The notes: generated by a model from the letters alone, not told the origin. A stretch of DNA of 29,020 bases from an uncultured Bacteroidales bacterium (GCA_900321775.1 ONXE01000003.1:1-29020); one strand, 5' to 3'; shown: positions 15,546 through 23,910, numbered from the stretch's first letter. Made by a program: numbers and translations.

Positions 15546-16858
15546 TAGAACTTCGGTGCTTTCTCATTGAGCGTCTTGAATAGTTCCGGGTCAACATGGT
15601 TGGCGTATCTTGTAGTCATTGACAAATCACTATGGTCAGCCGCCTGCATTACTGACAGCGGGTCAATTCCTGCTTTCAGCATTCCGTTGATACCTGTATC
15701 ACGCAGGGAGTAGAGTTGCATTTCCTCCGGAAGATGTATCTCTTTTCTCATTGCCTCCCACACATTGCCGTAAGTATGGCTTGACATAGGTTTGGTGCCA
15801 CACCGCCAACATTTGTCCGCAAACAGATAGTCCTCCGGCTTTGCGCCCATGATATGCCTGCTTAACATCTCCTTCAGTTCCTCGGAGAGACGCGCCCTGC
15901 GCTCCTTGTGGTTCTTGGTGATGTTGGCAGGCAGTTCTATGCAGCTTTCCTCTATATTGACCATATATGCATGCAAACGGCTAATCTCAACGGGTCTGAT
16001 TAAAGAGGTATGCACCAACTCGCAAATGATGAGATACTGCGGATTTGTTTTCTCGAAATACTCTTTAATCTTACTGCGCCATTGCTCGGGAATCAGGACA
16101 CGCGTCTTGACTTCCTCGCGCTTGGTCTTAATCTTCTCAAAGGGATTCTTCTCACAATAGCACTTCTCAACCGCCCATGAGAACAAGGCACGACCTTGTT
16201 TGAGGTTATTGTTATAGGTGCGGTTGCTGACAGTACCGTCCTCGTGTTTACGCGCTTTGCCGTTCTTGGTGGCATTATTGCCTTCAAGAACATAGTCCAT
16301 ATATTCCACAGCGAGACGCTGCGTGAACTCATTGCTGCGCAAATCCGGATGTTTGAGGACAATCCATTTCTTCAAGCCGTTGCAGAAACTCTCGTAACTG
16401 CGCATCGTGTTTTCCGTCAGGTCGCGTCTCTTGGCTTTGAGGAACTTGTCAATTAGCACCAACATATCAACAGATCCGTCATCTACCGGCTGTTGAGGAG
16501 CAACCATAGCCGGAGCTGCTGCATACTGCTGCAGCACCTGCTGCGATGGCAGTTGGATAGGCTGCATCACAACCGGCATCGTAGGTTGCACTTGTAATGT
16601 TGATGAGATTGCGAACGGCGACCAGCCGCTTGCCAACTGGCAGTTGATTTGAATAATCATCTGCGTTGTCATTGAACGGAACTCCGCAAAGTTTCTTGCT
16701 TTCTTCCGCTCGCGATTGAGTTTCATTCTTTTGCGCTCCAATCCATCTGTGATTTGATTGTACGCATAATACTCAATGTAAAATCCGTTGGTGTTGGACT
16801 TGAGCACAGCGGGCATATATCTCCGCATTGCTCCAAAATTTACTTGAACTTCAGGCAT
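15545..16858 (-). CDS. Tyrosine-family site-specific integrase
   Basis: A 437-residue recombinase of the Bacteroidetes integrase type. The catalytic set is visible: R288 (TSLIRPVEISRL), a lysine in the beta-hairpin (K315 or K318 in ITKNHKERRARL), R386 in LYSLRDTG with Y383 where the usual first histidine of HxxR stands, H409 (QAADHSDL), and nucleophile Y418 (TTRYANH). The N-terminal arm-binding region (about 1-85) and core-binding domain (about 130-240) are separated by an unusual Q/P/V/M-rich linker (about 88-126). It is convergent to the tail operon and its start faces the tRNA-Thr gene about 390 bases away, the usual layout for integration at a tRNA 3' end. Three phased 11-bp repeats lie upstream, probably arm-type sites. 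Confidence 0.92.
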   Translation of the reverse strand: MPEVQVNFGAMRRYMPAVLKSNTNGFYIEYYAYNQITDGLERKRMKLNRERKKARNFAEFRSMTTQMIIQINCQLASGWSPFAISSTLQVQPTMPVVMQPIQLPSQQVLQQYAAAPAMVAPQQPVDDGSVDMLVLIDKFLKAKRRDLTENTMRSYESFCNGLKKWIVLKHPDLRSNEFTQRLAVEYMDYVLEGNNATKNGKARKHEDGTVSNRTYNNNLKQGRALFSWAVEKCYCEKNPFEKIKTKREEVKTRVLIPEQWRSKIKEYFEKTNPQYLIICELVHTSLIRPVEISRLHAYMVNIEESCIELPANITKNHKERRARLSEELKEMLSRHIMGAKPEDYLFADKCWRCGTKPMSSHTYGNVWEAMRKEIHLPEEMQLYSLRDTGINGMLKAGIDPLSVMQAADHSDLSMTTRYANHVDPELFKTLNEKAPKF

Positions 16859-16949
16859 TTTTTTTATCTCCCAATTTTTGCTTTGACGTTTATAGCAGAA
16901 ATCAGGGGATAAAGTCCTAAATTATATGTTGCTATCTTCTGGTTTAACC

Positions 16950-16982
16950 TTTGACCCGATTTTGACCCGATTCTGACCCGAT
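16950..16982. repeat. Three 11-bp direct repeats, likely integrase or excisionase sites
   Basis: TTTGACCCGAT at 16950-16960 and 16961-16971, then TCTGACCCGAT at 16972-16982, head to tail. An 11-bp period puts the copies on the same face of the helix. Position between the integrase start and the tRNA attachment site fits arm-type integrase binding or a recombination directionality factor site, which could also control the integrase promoter. The rest of 16859-17086 shows no gene. Confidence 0.7.
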
Positions 16983-17086
16983 TTTGAAATTTCCCTAAAA
17001 TCGGTGTTTTTCAGAGGAACTAAAATTCACACTAAAAAACTGTCATTTTCGTGCGCGAGTCGACCGTTTTCTCACTGGTTTTCCTT

Positions 17087-17126
17087 AAAAAACCAAAGAG
17101 AATACCTTATTGCTAAAGTATTCTCT
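17087..17126 (-). terminator. Terminator of the tRNA-Thr transcript
   Basis: Read on the minus strand: AGAGAATAC (17126-17118), a 12-base loop, GTATTCTCT (17105-17097), then TTGGTTTTTT. The 9-bp perfect stem plus T-run makes an intrinsic terminator for leftward transcription. The three T-arm repeats lie between it and the tRNA, so they should be part of the tRNA precursor. Confidence 0.65.
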
Positions 17127-17128
17127 AT

Positions 17129-17237
17129 GAGCCACTGGCCGGACTCGAACCGGCGATTTTTCCTTTTGGAGCCACTATCCGGACTCGAACCGGGGAATTT
17201 CCCCTTATCGAGCCACCTCCCAGATTCGAACTGGGGA
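17129..17237 (-). repeat. Three tandem tRNA 3'-end (T-arm plus acceptor) copies
   Basis: Plus-strand blocks at 17129-17156, 17168-17196 and 17210-17237 each read AGCCAC.. followed by a T-arm, like the end of the intact tRNA-Thr at 17250-17280, with 40-42-base spacing. On the minus strand the T-arms are GCCGG-TTCGAGT-CCGGC, CCCGG-TTCGAGT-CCGGA and CCCAG-TTCGAAT-CTGGG, each followed by a near-constant acceptor strand GTGGCT. The stems differ but stay largely paired, and the T-loop is conserved. The middle copy also keeps an encoded CCA. There is no D-arm or anticodon arm. They may be attachment-site relics from successive integrations, or tRNA mimics. Confidence 0.8.
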
Positions 17238-17249
17238 GTTTTGCACTCT

Positions 17250-17325
<76 letters not shown>

Positions 17326-17350
17326 AAGCTTCATTTTTCGAAAGCGGCTG

Positions 17351-17382
17351 CAAAGGTAATGCTTTTTTCTGACATGACCAAA
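17351..17382 (-). promoter_or_regulatory. Promoter of tRNA-Thr
   Basis: On the minus strand, TTTG (17382-17379), 20 bases, TACCTTTG (17358-17351), about 25 bases before the tRNA 5' end. Exact match to the host promoter form. Confidence 0.8.
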
Positions 17383-17439
17383 TAAAATCGCAAAAAAATG
17401 CAAAATAATTTCATTTTATGGCATTTTTTTGGCACAAAA

Positions 17440-17471
17440 CTTGCATAATTGGAAAAAAAGAAGTAAATTTG
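17440..17471 (+). promoter_or_regulatory. Promoter of the T9SS plug gene
   Basis: CTTG at 17440-17443, 20 bases, TAAATTTG at 17464-17471. The expected transcription start falls on or within a few bases of the GTG start codon at 17477, so the mRNA would be leaderless or nearly so. Confidence 0.7.
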
Positions 17472-17476
17472 CAGCC

Positions 17477-18784
17477 GTGAAACGAAAAATAACCATATTG
17501 TTGAACATCCTGCTGTGTTGCATTGCAGCGTTCGGCGAGGTATATCAGACTCGCGCCTTAGTGAACGACATCGCCACTTTGCGCGTGCAGTATCATCCTG
17601 ATTACGTGTCGGCGACCTATTACTCGCGTCCTATTCTACGTTTGGGCGGAGAAGAGGTGTTGGATGTGTCGTTTGACCAATTGTCGCATGAAGTGCATTA
17701 CTACACTTACACGTTGCGTCATCTGGACTACGACTGGAGTACAGACGATTTGTCCAATCAGGAGTATTTGCGTGGTTCGCTGACGATGGAGATAACAGAT
17801 AATGAGATCTCTGTCAATACGCAGCAACCCTACACGCATTATCGGTTTACTTTTCCGAATGAAGACATGCAACCGACTATCTCGGGCAATTACGTGCTGA
17901 TTATCTACGAGGATAACGACCCGGACAAAGTAGTGGCGACAGCTTGTTTTTCTGTGGTAGAACGCGGTGCGACCATTAAGGCCAACGTGCGCGGAAACAC
18001 GGATATCGAGTACTCGGGGCGCTATCAGCAGTTGGATGTAGAAGTAGGGCTGAACACGCCCTATTCTACTATGGATGCCCGTTTCTCGGCATTGGTGGTG
18101 GAGCAGAACAATCGCAAGGACAACATGGTTGTAAGCACCAAACCGACTTACATTGAGCCGCAACGTATGCGCTGGCAGAACAACAGGGGTCTCATCTTTG
18201 AAGGCGGCAACGAATACCGTCATTTTGACATCTCATCGGAGTATTTTATGGGTCAAGGCGTGGATCATATCTCTTTTGACCATTCAGTGCCTGCGGAGGC
18301 ACTACGCTGTAGCGGCTATCACGCCTATCTGTTTGAAAATGAGTTACGCTCGAATGGATACATCTACAATGAGGACGCCAATGGTCGTTATGTGATTAAC
18401 CGCGAGAAACGGAACGATGATGATGTGGAAGCCGACTATATGTGGGTACATTGGATTCTGCCGGCTGAATGCTGGCTGGATGGTGGTGTGTACGTGGTGG
18501 GTGATGCTTTCGAGAACATGCTTTCGCCGCAAACCCGCATGCAATACGATGACAAACATGGCGCATACATTTACTCGGCTTACCTCAAGCAAGGCGGTTA
18601 CGAATGGTTATACCTCTTTTATAACACGCGTGCAGGCGCAGGCGCGAGTGCTGAACGTGTAGAGGGGTCATATTGGCAGACACGTAATGCGTACAGGTTG
18701 ATGTATTACTACCGCGGACTGAGTGACAGGTACACTCGTCTTTTGTGTGTAGAAAACATAGAAAATGCCCTGATTGTTAATTAA
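17477..18784 (+). CDS. Type IX secretion system plug protein (DUF5103)
   Basis: A 435-residue secreted or periplasmic protein with signal peptide (about 1-20, KRKITILLNILLCCIAAFG). The body matches the DUF5103 / T9SS plug family as I know it: YQTRALVNDIATLRVQ, PILRLGGEEVLDVSFDQLSHE, YTLRHLDYDWSTDDLSNQEYL, PYTHYRFTFPN and SGNYVLIIYEDNDPDKVVATACFSVVE, then a second domain with repeated YRHFD and WHLPAECW-like segments. Plug closes the SprA outer-membrane channel when no substrate is bound. I chose GTG 17477 because it directly follows the promoter and yields a clean signal peptide; the frame upstream runs through the promoter. The host thus has the T9SS that the prophage metalloprotease would need. 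Confidence 0.87.
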   Translation: MKRKITILLNILLCCIAAFGEVYQTRALVNDIATLRVQYHPDYVSATYYSRPILRLGGEEVLDVSFDQLSHEVHYYTYTLRHLDYDWSTDDLSNQEYLRGSLTMEITDNEISVNTQQPYTHYRFTFPNEDMQPTISGNYVLIIYEDNDPDKVVATACFSVVERGATIKANVRGNTDIEYSGRYQQLDVEVGLNTPYSTMDARFSALVVEQNNRKDNMVVSTKPTYIEPQRMRWQNNRGLIFEGGNEYRHFDISSEYFMGQGVDHISFDHSVPAEALRCSGYHAYLFENELRSNGYIYNEDANGRYVINREKRNDDDVEADYMWVHWILPAECWLDGGVYVVGDAFENMLSPQTRMQYDDKHGAYIYSAYLKQGGYEWLYLFYNTRAGAGASAERVEGSYWQTRNAYRLMYYYRGLSDRYTRLLCVENIENALIVN

Positions 18785-18849
18785 AAAGACCACAATTGAC
18801 GGGAAAAGGGCAGAAAATGAAAAGTTTTTTGCATTTTTCTCCAAAATAA

Positions 18850-18881
18850 TTTGGTTATTTGAAAAAAAAGCAGTACCTTTG
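18850..18881 (+). promoter_or_regulatory. Promoter of the HU-COX24-RNase operon
   Basis: TTTG (18850-18853), 20 bases, TACCTTTG (18874-18881). The A-rich leader up to ATG 18935 is about 45 bases. Confidence 0.8.
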
Positions 18882-18934
18882 CACCCGCTTTTGAAAAAAG
18901 TGTTTAAAAATTTAAAAAAATATAGTAACAGATT

Positions 18935-19210
18935 ATGACTAAAATTGAATTTGTACGCGAGATTGCTAATGCTACGGGCTATAGCCATCGCGTTATTTTG
19001 GAGATTCTCGAAGCTGGAATGAAGGTCTGCAAAGACGAAGTTGCCAAAGGCGAGGATGTATGCCTGCGTGGTTTTGGCACGTTTGGTCACAAAGTACGTA
19101 AGCAGAAAGTGGCTCGTATTATCACGAAACAACAGTCAATCGTTGTTCCGGAGCACAAGATTCCGTCCTTCCGCCCTGCAAAAGAATTTTCAAAAAAATT
19201 AAGTAAATAA
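18935..19210 (+). CDS. HU/IHF-family DNA-binding protein
   Basis: A 91-residue nucleoid protein. It has the HU fold order: two N-terminal helices (TKIEFVREIANATGYSHRVILEILEAGMKVCKDEV), the conserved turn VCLRGFGTFGHKVRKQKVARI, a beta-arm (about 58-74, TKQQSIVVPEHKIPSFRPA), and a C-terminal helix ending in FSKKLSK. It bends and compacts DNA as a dimer. The arm proline and FRPA/FKPG position are conserved. It is first in a cluster with the COX24-domain mini-protein (8 bases downstream) and RNase E/G, an arrangement I recognise from Bacteroidetes. Length is the family norm. Confidence 0.93.
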   Translation: MTKIEFVREIANATGYSHRVILEILEAGMKVCKDEVAKGEDVCLRGFGTFGHKVRKQKVARIITKQQSIVVPEHKIPSFRPAKEFSKKLSK

Positions 19211-19218
19211 AAAGAGTT

Positions 19219-19311
19219 ATGCCAAACGGAAAGAAGCACAAGAGACATAAGATGTCTACGCACAAACGTAAAAAACGTCTGCGCAAGAATCGTCACAAGC
19301 ACAACAAGTAA
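19219..19311 (+). CDS. AURKAIP1/COX24-domain mini ribosomal protein (mS38/bS22-like)
   Basis: A 30-residue, extremely basic protein, MPNGKKHKRHKMSTHKRKKR then LRKNRHKHNK. The KMxxHKRKKRLRKNRHK core is the COX24/AURKAIP1 domain, known in mitochondria as ribosomal protein mS38 and in mycobacteria as bS22, bound in the small-subunit decoding region. It begins 8 bases after the HU stop and precedes the RNase E/G gene. It falls below usual gene-calling cut-offs. That it is a ribosomal protein in this organism is inferred from the family. Confidence 0.88.
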   Translation: MPNGKKHKRHKMSTHKRKKRLRKNRHKHNK

Positions 19312-19312
19312 T

Positions 19313-19399
19313 CCTTTGTTGCTGTTAATAACAAAGGTCTCGCCATTGTGCGTGGCGTAAGAGAGAACGTATAGCCTTGTGTCAGCCCGATGCAAGGCT
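19313..19399 (+). promoter_or_regulatory. Three-hairpin leader before the RNase E/G gene
   Basis: Three successive inverted repeats: CCTTTGTT/AACAAAGG (19313-19337), CGCCA/TGGCG (19341-19357) and AGCCTTG/CAAGGCT (19373-19399), between the mini-protein stop and the RNase start at 19443. No T-tract follows any of them, so this looks like a folded untranslated region. E. coli rne is autoregulated through hairpins in its 5' leader; a similar role here is inference. Confidence 0.6.
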
Positions 19400-19442
19400 T
19401 GCGTTATGAAATCAAGTAAGTAACCAACAGAGAAGTTAGTAA

Positions 19443-21731
19443 ATGAAAAGCGAACTGCTTGTAGATGTCCAGCCCGAAGAGATTTCGATAGCATTGACCG
19501 AGGACGATCGCCTGATGGAAGTCAGTCGAGAAGTCCGGCAGGAGCAGACTTTCGCGGTGGGTAATATCTATTACGGCCGTGTAAAGAAAGTGATGCCTTC
19601 GCTGAATGCGGTCTTCGTGGATGTGGGCGCAGAGAAAGAAGCTTTTTTGCACTATCTTGACCTTGGTTCGCAGTTTCTGACGCTCGAGAAGTTTACTCAG
19701 TACGCGACGCAAAATCCGCGTCGTCGTCCTCATCTCGAGCAGACTCCGGTTCAACCCGAAGTGGGTAAGCATGGTAATATAGAACAGTATTGCCGTGTTG
19801 GACAGGAGATATTGGTTCAGGTTATCAAAGAACCGATTAACACGAAAGGCCCTCGTCTGACAGCTGAGATTTCCTTGGCAGGCCGTAACATTGTATTGAT
19901 TCCCTTTGGCGAGAAGGTGATGGTAAGTTCAAAGATTCGCAGCGAAGGCGAACGCAGCCGACTCAAGCAGTTGGTTCAGGTAATCAAGCCCGCACATTTC
20001 GGTGTGATTGTACGCACTCAAGCCGAAGGCAAGCGTGCAGCGGAACTGGACGCAGAGTTGAAGTTGTTGCTTCGTCGCTGGGAAGAGACGGTTGCCAGGC
20101 TTCAAAAAGCCAAGCCGGTCAGCCTTGTGATGGAGGAGATAGGTCGCACGATAGGTGTTATCCGCGACATCTTCACGCCCGAGAACTTCACGGCTATCTA
20201 CGTGAACGACGAGGAAATGTACCGCGAGGTACGCGAGTATGTGGGCATGATAGCTCCCGAATCGGAGAAGATTGTGCATCAGTACAAGCAGGCAGAGCCT
20301 ATCTTCGACCATTTCGGCGTGACCAGGCAGATGAAAACCGGTCTGGGTCGCACAGTAGGATTCAAGAATGGCGGCTATCTGATTATGGAGCGCACCGAAG
20401 CGCTGTTCTCCATAGATGTCAACTCCGGTTCGAAGAAACTGGGCGTGGATCAGGAGGATAACGCATACAAGTGCAACATGCTGGCCGCAGAGGAGATTGT
20501 GCATCAGTTGCGCTTGCGCGATATCGGTGGTATCATCATCGTGGACTTTATTGACATGGATTCCGCCGAGCATCGACAGATGCTCTTTGAGCAGATGCGC
20601 AAGTTGATGAAGCGTGACCGAGCAAGACACAATGTGCTGCAGCTGAGCAAGTTCGGCTTAATGCAGATTACTCGTCAGCGCGTGCGTCCGGCTGTAGAGA
20701 TGGATGTTCGGGAAGAGTGTCCGACCTGTCACGGAACAGGCAAAATCGAGCCATCACTCCTATTCACGGACAAGCTGGCGCAAGAATGTCAACGCTACTC
20801 GGACCAATTCGGTCGCGGCCTGACGCTCCGCTTGCATCCGTTCATCTGCGCCTTTGTAGAGAAAGGCTTGCTGTGGAACTCGCTCAAATGGCAATGGCTG
20901 CGTAAGTATGGCGTGAAAGTGATTTCGTCCGAGATGCTCGGAATGCTGGAGTATCGTTTCTTCGACAAGAATCTTCAGCGGTTGCTTATCCCCGAGAAAG
21001 CCAAGTTGACCACAGATCAAAAGGCAGAGGCGAAGGCGAAGATTTACGCAACCAAACCTGTTCAGGAGAAGCCGGAAGTGGTGCTTTCTGAAGAGACAGA
21101 CGATTCTGTGGCAATCACCACAAATAAAAAAGGAGAGTCCAAAAAGGCCAAAAAGAGCGAAGCCGTCAATCAAACAGATAACCAAACGAACCAATTACAA
21201 ACAAGTACAGACACAGTAAGCCCAGAGCAAACTGCGAATGCAACGGTTGGGAAAAAGAAGCGTTCTTCACGAAAAAAATCGGCTAAGAAAGAGGTTGATA
21301 CGAACGCAACCCCAAAGCCAATTGAGAAGGACAAGGATGTGAACGTTAGAGAAGCTTTAAACGACAAAGAGACTGTCTCCGAACCATTGACAAAAAAGAT
21401 GCCTAAAAAGGCCACGAAAGCGGAGGCTAACGAAGCAAATATCTCCAACGACTCACAAGAAACCACTTCGAAGAAGGTCTCATCAGCCAAAAAGAAGAAA
21501 GTCGCTAAGAGCGAGCAACCAGCTGATAATCAACCTGTAGAACAGGTGGAGACACAGTTAGTGACGAAAAAAGCTAAAACCTCAAAAAAGGGAACACAGA
21601 AAGTAGAAACTTCCAAAGAAAACTCTACTCAAACTGAAACAGAGCCAAAAAAGAAACCAACTCGAAAACGCTCTTCAGGTAAAAAGAGTTCCAGTAACAA
21701 GGAGGAGACTACCGATTCTACCAAAATGTAG
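19443..21731 (+). CDS. Ribonuclease E/G family endoribonuclease with long basic tail
   Basis: A 762-residue RNase E/G enzyme that makes single-strand cuts in mRNA and rRNA precursors. The catalytic half (about 1-520) has an S1 RNA-binding domain interrupted by an insert (about 38-135, GNIYYGRVKKVMPSLNAVFVDVG), an RNase H-like part, and the DNase I-like active site with D325 (FSIDVNSG) and D368 (IIIVDFIDMD), offset by 22 from E. coli D303 and D346. It also has the zinc-link CPTC (C426, C429) that joins dimers. Residues about 520-762 are a disordered K/E/T/S-rich tail with clusters such as KKKRSSRKKSAKK and KKKPTRKRSSGKK. Typical Bacteroidetes RNase G enzymes stop near 520, so the tail is an extension. 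The next gene starts 4 bases after the stop. Confidence 0.93.
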   Translation: MKSELLVDVQPEEISIALTEDDRLMEVSREVRQEQTFAVGNIYYGRVKKVMPSLNAVFVDVGAEKEAFLHYLDLGSQFLTLEKFTQYATQNPRRRPHLEQTPVQPEVGKHGNIEQYCRVGQEILVQVIKEPINTKGPRLTAEISLAGRNIVLIPFGEKVMVSSKIRSEGERSRLKQLVQVIKPAHFGVIVRTQAEGKRAAELDAELKLLLRRWEETVARLQKAKPVSLVMEEIGRTIGVIRDIFTPENFTAIYVNDEEMYREVREYVGMIAPESEKIVHQYKQAEPIFDHFGVTRQMKTGLGRTVGFKNGGYLIMERTEALFSIDVNSGSKKLGVDQEDNAYKCNMLAAEEIVHQLRLRDIGGIIIVDFIDMDSAEHRQMLFEQMRKLMKRDRARHNVLQLSKFGLMQITRQRVRPAVEMDVREECPTCHGTGKIEPSLLFTDKLAQECQRYSDQFGRGLTLRLHPFICAFVEKGLLWNSLKWQWLRKYGVKVISSEMLGMLEYRFFDKNLQRLLIPEKAKLTTDQKAEAKAKIYATKPVQEKPEVVLSEETDDSVAITTNKKGESKKAKKSEAVNQTDNQTNQLQTSTDTVSPEQTANATVGKKKRSSRKKSAKKEVDTNATPKPIEKDKDVNVREALNDKETVSEPLTKKMPKKATKAEANEANISNDSQETTSKKVSSAKKKKVAKSEQPADNQPVEQVETQLVTKKAKTSKKGTQKVETSKENSTQTETEPKKKPTRKRSSGKKSSSNKEETTDSTKM

Positions 21732-21735
21732 GTCA

Positions 21736-23310
21736 ATGAGACAACTGAAAATCATCGTATCTGTTTTGGCGCTATGCCTCTGCACCACGACTCAGGCACA
21801 AAACAGCGTCATGCAGGTTGACACCACAATAGTACCAGGCGTGGAATACTTACTTCGGAATGTAAGTTCCGGACTATTTATCACACGCTCTGGTACATTG
21901 GTAACTGACCCCATCCAGGCTGACTCGTGGCGTTTCTTGAGTGATGAATCTCCTACTATGATACATAGCAACCGTATCTTCCTCTTTATGGCCAACGGAG
22001 GCGTTACGGGGTGGAGAGTTAACTTAACCGGTGAAGCCAAGACGCAGGAGATTATCAAGAGTAATGACACACAGGGAGCATTTAAGTTTCGTTGCAAGTA
22101 CATGCTTGACACACGTTACCTGAATGTTCAGGCCGATTCCACACTCGGATTTGCACGCACGCAAGATACGACCAGCGATTGGCAACTCGTACGTGCGCCG
22201 GAACAAAACGCCCATCTATATCGGCTTCTTACTGTCGAAACCAAATCAGGAAGTACTCAATTCACCATTGGTTACCAAAGTGTTGACGTACAAGGCAATC
22301 CCGTCGAGCTTAGTGGTTTCATCGTTTTGCCAACATCCGGGAAAGGAGGCATGTGTACAGCAGATCACATTCTTTTCTCCACACACTACACGATGGCCAA
22401 GAATGCGCAAGTGCCTTCTATGGCAGACCCTTACGACGCTCTCACCTTTACCTTTAGCAGCAACAAACCTGTGATGATAGAACCCGACTATATGGGATAT
22501 GGCATTTCCTTTGGACATCCACACCCATATATAGAGCCCAATATCATGGCTCGAAATTGTGTGGACATGCTGCTTGCGACGCACCAATTACTGCGCGAGA
22601 TGTGCGGTTTTGATGTCTCGCAGGGTAATATTCCTACGTATGGTATCGGATACAGTCAGGGTGGCAGCACTATTTTAGCAGTGCAGAAGTATATCGAAAC
22701 GAGTGAGAACATCAGCGACAGTTTACGCCAAGTGATCAAGTATACCCGTACGTGCGCTGCAGCAGGGCCATATAATCCGCTGGCTACCTACTCGCAATAC
22801 TTGTACCAAGATGACATTTCAACGGTTTGTGCTGTTCCTTTACTCATTTCAGGCATGATAGATGCATTCCCGGAGATATTCGACACTATTCGTGCTGAGG
22901 ACTACTTCAGTGAAGCATTCAATCAAGCGGACATCTTGGGGCTTATGCGTAGTGGAAACTACAACACCGACGAAATCGACTTGTTAATAAAGTCAGCTTG
23001 CGGGGCTAAAAAGGTGAGCCTTATGCTATGCGAAGAAGCCCAAGACGTCAACTCTGACCTTAGCCAAAAGCTTATGAAAGCACTTGGTCAGTGTAACCTC
23101 ACTCGGGATTGGGTTCCTCAGGCAGAAATTCGTTTCTACCACAACACTCGTGACGATGTTGTACCATACTTAAACACTATTTCAGCATATAATGCTTTCT
23201 CCAACAATGGTGTCAGCAATGTGACGCTGCACACAAGCACTATTGCCAGCGGACATATTCCAGCCGCCATTGAGTTCATGGCACGCATGATATTAGGCAA
23301 CTACAAATAA
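21736..23310 (+). CDS. Secreted alpha/beta hydrolase (lipase/esterase or peptidase-like)
   Basis: A 524-residue protein with a signal peptide (about 1-21, ending TTQAQ). Residues about 25-150 form a beta-rich N-terminal region (EYLLRNVSSGLFITRSG, ricin-like lectin appearance). Residues about 165-524 are an alpha/beta hydrolase: DYMGYG oxyanion-side motif, GYSQGG nucleophile elbow with S307, the acid at D473 or D474 (HNTRDDVVPY) and H507 (SGHIPAA). The triad resembles secretory lipases (LIP family) and S9-like enzymes; I cannot tell the substrate. No T9SS sorting domain is visible, so it is periplasmic or secreted by other means. It follows the RNase gene by 4 bases, so it is probably cotranscribed, although function gives no reason. 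Confidence 0.82.
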   Translation: MRQLKIIVSVLALCLCTTTQAQNSVMQVDTTIVPGVEYLLRNVSSGLFITRSGTLVTDPIQADSWRFLSDESPTMIHSNRIFLFMANGGVTGWRVNLTGEAKTQEIIKSNDTQGAFKFRCKYMLDTRYLNVQADSTLGFARTQDTTSDWQLVRAPEQNAHLYRLLTVETKSGSTQFTIGYQSVDVQGNPVELSGFIVLPTSGKGGMCTADHILFSTHYTMAKNAQVPSMADPYDALTFTFSSNKPVMIEPDYMGYGISFGHPHPYIEPNIMARNCVDMLLATHQLLREMCGFDVSQGNIPTYGIGYSQGGSTILAVQKYIETSENISDSLRQVIKYTRTCAAAGPYNPLATYSQYLYQDDISTVCAVPLLISGMIDAFPEIFDTIRAEDYFSEAFNQADILGLMRSGNYNTDEIDLLIKSACGAKKVSLMLCEEAQDVNSDLSQKLMKALGQCNLTRDWVPQAEIRFYHNTRDDVVPYLNTISAYNAFSNNGVSNVTLHTSTIASGHIPAAIEFMARMILGNYK

Positions 23311-23334
23311 GAATACCACTATAAAGTATTTTAG

Positions 23335-23910
23335 ATGTTTAAAAAAACAGTTTATATACTATTGCTGCTCGCACTGGGTATCACAACCTATGCGGAAAAT
23401 CCAAACGTGCGTTTTTACTGGTATCATGTGCAATTGGAAGCCACAGAAGGCGGTCTGATTTACGCTACGGGTGATTGGCGGCTACCGATGAGCGAGGATG
23501 AATTCGGCAGTTCCGTTACCATCAAATGGGTAGTAGCGGGCACCAATAACAGAAGTTCCTGCTACGCTTGGGCTATACCGGACGAAGGCTATCAATTTGC
23601 CGGTTGGTATAGTCAAAATGGCACGCAATTGCTTGCCACAGATACAACAGAAGCCCGTATTTGGGCAACCACCACAGTATCGCAAACCGAGGATGGTATT
23701 GTATCAGGAAATGATTTCTACGAATTGTTCCCTTCAGACACTGTTGTAGCCCGTTTTATACCTGTCTCGGGTCCTGCAACAGAACTTCCACAAACCATAT
23801 CTTCGCCAACTGACGAACAGACTTATGACCTAAGTGGAAGGCTAATCCGCACCTCTCAGAATGGATTCATTTATATCCGAGGAGGTAAAAAATACCTACG
23901 AAGAAACTGA
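23335..23910 (+). CDS. Small secreted protein with short C-terminal surface-type motif
   Basis: A 191-residue protein with a signal peptide (about 1-20, FKKTVYILLLLALGITTYA). The centre has a GYQFAGWYSQNG motif, reminiscent of the Listeria-Bacteroides (InlB-like) beta repeat. The C-terminus, EQTYDLSGRLIRTSQNGFIY followed by IRGGKKYLRRN, is the short YDLxGR...GxYIxxGKK ending shared by many secreted Bacteroidales proteins and possibly T9SS-related. The function is unknown. It lies 24 bases after the hydrolase stop, so it is likely in the same transcript, and is convergent with tex; the 35-base gap to tex has no clear terminator. Confidence 0.72.
   Translation: MFKKTVYILLLLALGITTYAENPNVRFYWYHVQLEATEGGLIYATGDWRLPMSEDEFGSSVTIKWVVAGTNNRSSCYAWAIPDEGYQFAGWYSQNGTQLLATDTTEARIWATTTVSQTEDGIVSGNDFYELFPSDTVVARFIPVSGPATELPQTISSPTDEQTYDLSGRLIRTSQNGFIYIRGGKKYLRRN

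Noticed and set aside
16859..16949. Promoter for the integrase on the minus strand
   Set aside because: Only weak partial matches to the -7 box; none with a proper -33 box at 19-21 bases.
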